A stretch of DNA of 64,000 nucleotides from Chrysemys picta bellii (Eukaryota > Chordata > Testudines > Emydidae), in assembly GCF_011386835.1 (NCBI RefSeq), contig NC_088795.1, positions 15,357,441-15,421,440 of the forward strand, read 5' to 3'. This document shows, piece after piece, positions 57,840 to 64,000 of this stretch (the stretch's first letter is position 1; each line of letters begins with the position of its first letter). Both the position numbers and the translations under genes were made by a program. The notes below the pieces were generated by a model, which was not told the origin of the DNA, made no database searches, and worked only from the letters and a program-made list of their open reading frames with translations.

Positions 57840-59470
57840 AGAATTATCCATGTCACCATTGGCCCAAACGCCACGAGCTAGCAGGGCTTCTACCTCAAGT
57901 CAGATAGATGGAGCCTGAGTGAGGTGGGGCTCTGCCTTGCAGGTACCTCTATACTTGCTCACTGAGGAGGCTGCAGGAAGATAGGCGTGTGTGGGTGGGG
58001 TGGAGAGCCCACCACACACCTTTATTTCCCATCTCTCTCTACGATAGATCTGCCTCCTGAACTCCACCAACCAGCCATGTGCTGGAGCAAGCCTGGCTTT
58101 CACCCTGTCCCAAGTGTGCCTGCCATTAATTTCATACAGTCTGCCCCAGTTCTAATACTGTGGAACACATTCAAAGGACAGACTGATCATTTTTCACCAA
58201 ACCCTACATCATCTTATCCTTCAGTCCAGGCTCCTCTAACGAACCCCCTCCCATGCCACACTGTCTCTGGGCATTGGTCAACCCTATTGTACCCTGAAGC
58301 ATCCTCACTGTTTTTCCCCAGCCTTTGCAAACCAAATCATTCCACGACGATGAGTTGACCCAGACTCAACCCCACCTGTGCAGTTAGCATTGCTCGCTGT
58401 GTAATTTCCTCCATGGTTCTCCAGTTTCCTGTGTTGAATACAGAATAGACTCCAAGCAGAGAGCAGCGCTGTGCCTGGCTCCTTATTGCACATGGGCCCA
58501 CTCAATCCCAAAGGCAGTGGCAGGAGCACCAGCGTGCCGATTTCTCACAGCCTACCTGGCTTAGTCACAACGGCCCAGGTTTTGTGGTGCAGACTCTGTG
58601 TGCCGTGCCACCAGCGCAAAGTAGCCCTCACGCCAGCATAGGGGGATCCTGTTGTGGCACAGCAGTGCCCAATGTCACCCTCGTCCTCCTTGCAGCAGGC
58701 GCAGGGTACTGGCCTGGGGAAAAAGGGAGGGATCCCCTATGGGCATATCAACCCCTTGGGACTATTGCCACAAGTTAAAACAGCCTTGAATTTGCTTTAG
58801 CTTGTGTGGAGGAGCATCCTGGATCAGGGAAGTGCAACAAGGGAGTGTTTAAGGTCACCTTTGCTCATCCTCTCCTGGCTCCTTAGCTGCAGCCGAGCAT
58901 TTGGGTCAGTGACTTTATTGTGAAAAACAAACCAGACACTTATAAGGCTTAGATGGAAAGTAGAAGCAGCTATAAACGTTTTATACATCTCTCCCTCTAG
59001 CATGCTGACTGGCGGGGTTCTAGCTCATTTGTGTGACCAGAGGAAAGAGGAGTTGACAAAGCCGATCTTGGTTCTGGGATGACTTTTCACTCACCTGTCA
59101 ATTTCCTATTTTAAAGCACAGCTGCAGCGACCTTAACAGGTGGATCGCTCTATCCTGTGGCAGCCCTGGAACAACGGCAGCGTGACATTGAGGGGAAGCC
59201 ACTCTGTAGAAAACTCCAAAAGAAACATTAAGTCCAAAGGCAGGTAGGCACAGAGTCAGATTCCCTACCCAAATGTAAGTAAGGAGCAGGAGCTAACACG
59301 GGGAGGGGAAGGGAAAGAGGTTGGACAAAGAAAAGGATAAGATGATGTTGTGATCAGATGGGAAGTCAGGACACACACGGAGGTGTTTAAAATCATGACT
59401 GATTACCTATTGGTTTGCAGGGTGGTTCTCTGCTGGAGGTTATGCCCTGTACCTTGTTCTTTATCATTCA
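57840..59470. other. Non-coding stretch, no gene seen
   Basis: Open frames such as 57987-58358 have no motif or splice context. Confidence 0.45.
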
Positions 59471-59489
59471 CAACTGACACTTCCACTCA

Positions 59490-59900
59490 GTCCTGCCTCG
59501 GGGGGCTAAGGGGACAATTGCCCAGGGGCCCAGGTGATTTAAAAGGGGCCAGGAGCCCTGGGCCCTTTTAAAGCACCGGGGTGGGCCGCAGGGCTCCTAG
59601 GCGTGCGCGTGGGCCGTGGGGGATATTGGCGGCGGCGGCGAAGGCAGCCGGGCGGGCACGTGAAAGCCCTGGCTGTGCCGGAAGAGTGTGTCCAACGGTG
59701 CAGCCAGCAGCAGCTCACTGGGTACCAGCCAGTGCAGGCGCAGCACCGCCCCGATGTCAGGCGTGTGTGCACCAGCCGCCGCACGTGGTCCAGCCCCGCG
59801 CCCTGCACAAATCAAACCTCAGCCATCCCTTTTTAGGCGGCCCATTGACCGTTCTGCCCTGGGGCCTGGAATTGCTGTCGGCGGGCCTGCTTCCATTGTC
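59490..59900. mobile_element. GC-rich MITE-like block
   Basis: GGCCCAGGTGATTTAAAAGG and AGCCCTGGGCCCTTTTAAAG resemble the internal motif of the hAT MITE at 50839-51355. Overlapping open frames on both strands follow from the GC content. Confidence 0.4.
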
Positions 59901-59959
59901 CCAGAACTATTTTCACAAAGGATGTATTTTAAAATAAACCGGGATTATGGTGCACCATG

Positions 59960-61180
59960 AACTGTGAACTCTTCCATCTTTAGAGCTAAGCACACCAGCT
60001 GTCTCACATAACTTCCATAGTCAGTCTATTAACCTTGCTGCAGGCTAGCTCTGGAATTCCTTTAACCCTCAATAGCATCCTTCGCAGAGCTAGCTGTCAG
60101 ATGTAACCCGTGAGGATCAGTCATTCCCCTCTCTGATATGCTGGGTATTTAGCCTACTGCAGGAAGCACCTGTTATCTGTGTGCACTTTCTGGATGTTTC
60201 TCCCTTCTGTCCAAAATATGCTAACCAATTCTAAGTACTATTATAAGCATCAACTAAAGAGCACTTTATAACTCATTTAACTCATGTAACACTTTATAAC
60301 TCCCAAGCCTGACGCAAAAGACGATACAAGGAAATTCAATTTATTTCTAGCCTTACCAATCTAAATTTAGTCTAGTTTTATGTTCTCATTCTTCACACAG
60401 AATTTGTGGCCCCTGGTATGTTGAAACAATAAATCCTCACACCCATCAGATGCAGGTACAGCAAGTATTATTCCCCCTTTTACAGCGGGGAGCCGCTAAT
60501 ATTCCCCAGAATTTTTCTTATTAGATTTACCAAGTTTGTTCTAAGACTTGAGTTGTGCTCTAATGAAGATGCAACCAACGAACGATCAATAGGGCCAGGA
60601 TTTCACTCATACCTATGGGGGTATTGGAGCACATGAAATGAAAACAAAGCCCATGTACAAGAACATTTGCTTTGCCTTTATCTAGGTGACACTACACATT
60701 GGGATCCCAGGAGCAACTGAACAAAGAGGGAAGGCAGCACTAGCTTGAGGACTAACAAAGCTCCCTCCAGTGTGGTCTGCATTGGGACAATCGGACAGAG
60801 CACCCTTCATACTGCTGTTTCATTTGCTGTGGTTTAAAATTCCAAACAAGAGGCCGTGAGAGATTGAATGAGCCCCAAAAGGCCCGTCCCATTTCAATCC
60901 TACTGATAAACAATCATGAGAAATGCAGGTCTGTTGAGAGAGTTCTTTCGAGAACAACTTTCTACAGGGCTTTTCTAAAGCATATCAAAAAGTGTTAGAC
61001 GTAGCTTCCTCAGCAAAGCTTTATCTGGATACATATGGGGGGAAGAACAGAGAGAAATATCTGCTGACCAAATACCACCATGCCCACATTCACTTAATAT
61101 AAAGGCATGGGGCTCACTGGTTCTACAATCTCTCTAGGAGGTAGTGTGGCACCTGAGTTCCTAACTCACTTAGGTTAAAT
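59960..61180. other. Non-coding stretch, no gene seen
   Basis: No supported feature. An A-run of about 21 bases follows at about 61186-61207. Confidence 0.45.
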
Positions 61181-61685
61181 TTTTCAAAAAAAAAAAAAAA
61201 AAAAAAAGGCTAAGATCCATTTTTAGAAGTGATTTAGAAAGCTTTCACATAAGTCACGGATACATTTTCCTATACACAATGGACTCTTAATCCTAGAAAT
61301 GTATCATGGGTAAAGTTTTCCAGACATGACTTATTACCAAAAGTCTCTCTGAAAGTCGTCTTCCTCTTTCTCTTCCTCCTCCTCCTGACCTGGGTCAGAA
61401 TCTGAAAACTGACCCTCCTCAAAGAGGAGTATTGGGATTTATCCTGCTGGTGGGAAACACTTTGCACCTCTCACGATGAAGGGGATCGGGGGGCTCTTTT
61501 CCTTCACCCCCAGGGTTCTGCTCTTTGTCAACCAGGGCCTTGCTCTTCTCTTTTCATCCATTTCAAAGTATGATGATAGGTAGGAAGGGGGCAGGTCCAG
61601 AGCCTGTTTGTATTTTTTTGCTGAGGCAACTAGAGAGGTGTCTGAACATCTGGTACATCAGCTCATGGGAGCAAGCTTCTCCTCC

Positions 61686-61851
61686 GCAGACTCAGACCAG
61701 CAGGGCTCACCACACCAGTGCTCTAAAAATAGCTGTGTAGAAAGCCCAGACACTTCAGAGCCCCAGCTCCAGCCTGAGCTGCAACTTCAAAGCGCTGCCT
61801 ACACAGCTATTTTCAGAGCGCTAGCGTGAGCCCTGCTAGCCCGAGTCTGTC
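61686..61851. repeat. Hairpin MITE-like inverted repeat
   Basis: Arms 61686-61740 and 61799-61851 are inverted copies over about 54 bases (core AGCAGGGCTCAC and AATAGCTGTGTAG). The loop is about 58 bases. It is probably a fold-back DNA transposon. Confidence 0.75.
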
Positions 61852-61859
61852 AGGCCGGG

Positions 61860-64000
61860 CTGGGAGACTTGCTGCTGCCGGCTCTGTACACATATCTTGA
61901 GAAAGGCCTTTTTCCTAAGCAGCCCTTGATCCTCCTCAGGTGGAGAGAGGGAAATTTCAGACAGAGTCCACCGGAGAAGAGAAGGCCCTCGTGATTACCG
62001 CTTACAAGCGGCTTTCTAGCCCTGAGAAAGAAGGAGCTCATACTGGAGCTTTGCAATGGACTGAGTCCAGAAGGGAGCTTCTCAGAGACGCATGATTTGT
62101 TCGAGGGGGATTTTGGATGTGGTCTGGACATAGGCTGACCCCACCTGGGGGCACCAGCCTCCAACTCTGGAGGTTTAAAAAGGAGTTCTTGGCCCGCTTG
62201 CTGCGCTGGGAGACAGCTGGGCTGACATGGCTGGTAGGGAGTAGCCCTGAGCCAGCACTAGGAAGTGCTGTGGAATAGAGGGCAGGGTTAGGCCAGGGGC
62301 CCCTTACCAAGCTGTCCTTGGTCTGTAGCTCCCTGACACCACAATACCTGTCCTACAGGAGCTGGGCAGCTACTCCATGGTCAATAACGGTGGCTGAGGC
62401 ATGGACTCCGGTGGCTGGGTAGGAAACTTCTCTGGGCCGGTGATGTGGTCCTTCAACATACACTCTCCCTGCACTGGGGTAGGAAGGGGAGGGAGCCATC
62501 ATCTGTGCCAGGCCTGAGAGATTTTGCTGCTGAGGTGCGGCCAGTGTTTCCTGGGAGCTTTCCCACTTTGGTGAGGAAGGTTGCAGGAAACCCAGGCCCA
62601 GTCTGAGCACTTGAGAAGGCCCTGGGTCTCTGCAGCATAGGCGCAGAATACGATCTCCGTGCAGGCACTCAATCAGTAGGGCAGGTGTGGGAAACACGGT
62701 GTCTGGCTTTCCCTCTTGTTGTAGCTTTCACCACCACGCTGTAATCTGTGTGGGTGAGTAGGGAACATGGAGAGTCCGACTGACCACGGGAAATAGGGAA
62801 TTCCTTCTGCCAACAGCGGCAGACCCCGGGAATTTGGAGACTTGAAGCCAATTGAAGTTAGCTTTTTAAAACAAAACAAACTCTGCTCTGAAGCAGGGAG
62901 GAGCTGGGCTGCAACCTACAGCAGAGGAGGCAGATGAAAAAATTCACAGGTTTCTCAGAGGTGGAGCCACTTCTCCACTGATTGACAAGTCTGCTCTGCC
63001 TCCACGGCTGCATAGAGCAGAGACCTGATGTTGCAGATCTGTGGCCCTCACTACCAATAAAAATACCTCAGTTAACAAATGCCTTTGGAAATGAGATTTG
63101 AGCGGAAATCGCAGTTCCATTTGGTCACGAGAGAGGAATTCCCCCACCCTTTGATACACAGAATGAAGCCACAAAGCTGATTGTGCAGCCCTGAAACCAA
63201 TACAAATATTTCAATATTTTTGAGTGTGTTTCATAACGAGGGGAACCATATTACTGAGACCTATAATTACCAAGGCTTTTGCCAATACATGCTTGCTTTT
63301 GTTTTACTTCCCCCATCAAAGGAACATTCCTCCCAATCTCCAAGAGAAGTTTTCACCATAGCTTTGTCTAATAGGGGTAATCATGATGTATTCCATCTGT
63401 TGACACCACATCAAAGGGGACTTCCTAATTAATCCTTTCTTGCTCTCCATCCCTTAAGGCCAGCAAAACTTTCCTTCCCTAGGGAGAGTGCAGGATTTGC
63501 TGTATTCAGTCCCGGAAAAATGCCAAAGAGGAATACGAGGCAGAACAATCTGACTACTCCAAGTGTAGTAGTAGGATTTTATGTTTGTATTTTATATAAT
63601 CTAGAATAAAAGGATAAAGAATAATAATGTAGCATGTATTAGTGTATGATTTGATCATATCCTGCCAGCCACCCTTTCTGAAAGCAGAAAGGAATGGCCT
63701 AATGGGCATTTGTAAAGATGCATCAGCCAGAATCTGTGTCTGGGCTGATTTCAAGGCAGTAACAAACCTTTTAGGGTCATCACTTTGTTGTAGGTTTAGC
63801 ACTTTAAAATAAGCAAAAGAATGCCATGATTGTTTTTCTTTTGCATTGCAACTTGATGTTCCTGTTCAAATTGTTCTGTGTAAATCAATTCTGTTTTGTG
63901 TGTGAATGATGGATGTGTTAAGAAATAAGTGTGAAGGCCATCATCGAACCAGATGTTCTAGGGAGGAACCGAAGACAGACGCAAGGGCGCCAGAAGATTA
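61860..64000. other. Unassigned sequence to the window end
   Basis: No gene could be supported. The segment 63482-63590 after a TTCCCTAG acceptor-like site has a short open frame; see findings. The last 350 bases look repeat-like but I could not classify them. Confidence 0.4.

Noticed and set aside
59539..59960. Several overlapping frames around 59.6-59.9 kb
   Set aside because: All six frames are largely open because of GC content, and the block resembles a GC-rich MITE.

Overview
The window is vertebrate nuclear DNA, most likely from a turtle or a close sauropsid relative. This is inferred from the repeats: intact CR1 LINEs, tRNA-derived SINEs with CR1-type tails, Penelope-like elements with a GIY-YIG endonuclease, and many hAT and PIF-Harbinger MITEs. 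Introns have GT-AG borders. I saw no CRISPR array, rRNA or prokaryotic gene organisation.

Two protein-coding genes are supported. Both are on the + strand and both have the four-exon structure of a CXC chemokine: signal-peptide exon, CXC exon, a third exon with one Cys and the C-terminal helix, and a short last exon. Gene 1 runs 15671-19790 (104 aa) and gene 2 runs 43742-52044 (105 aa). They lack the ELR motif, carry C-R-C, and are about 56% identical to each other by eye in the core. The closest family is CXCL13 (a B-cell chemoattractant acting through CXCR5), so this looks like a tandem CXCL13-like pair. Both have an AT-rich TATA-like box 31-34 bases before a TCAG initiator-like site.

Layout: 1-15.6 kb is non-coding, with a decayed PIF-Harbinger transposase (3.5-4.3 kb), a TA-flanked MITE (3.3 kb), a hAT MITE (6.1 kb), a probable solo LTR (7.1-8.2 kb), a SINE (11.7 kb) and an old CR1/L3 LINE (13.4-15.1 kb). 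Gene 1 follows. From 20 to 43 kb it is mostly transposons: an L3-type LINE split by a Penelope fragment (22.1-23.1 kb), a Harbinger MITE (27.1 kb), a CR1 with a long open RT frame and a Penelope insertion (27.5-30.3 kb), a minus-strand CR1 carrying nested insertions (33.2-36.4 kb), and a 1-kb Penelope element (39.0-40.0 kb). An LTR-like block ends about 200 bases before the gene 2 promoter. Gene 2 introns hold MITEs, a SINE-like segment, a Penelope palindrome and a hAT MITE. After gene 2 come another LTR-like block, a hAT MITE, a broken CR1 (55.9-57.8 kb) and a hairpin MITE (61.7 kb).

The most unusual observation is that the last exon of both chemokine genes is open for about 50-65 codons in the +1 frame, ending in a basic stretch and then a strongly hydrophobic stretch. 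The canonical frame stops after about 10 residues. This may be chance.
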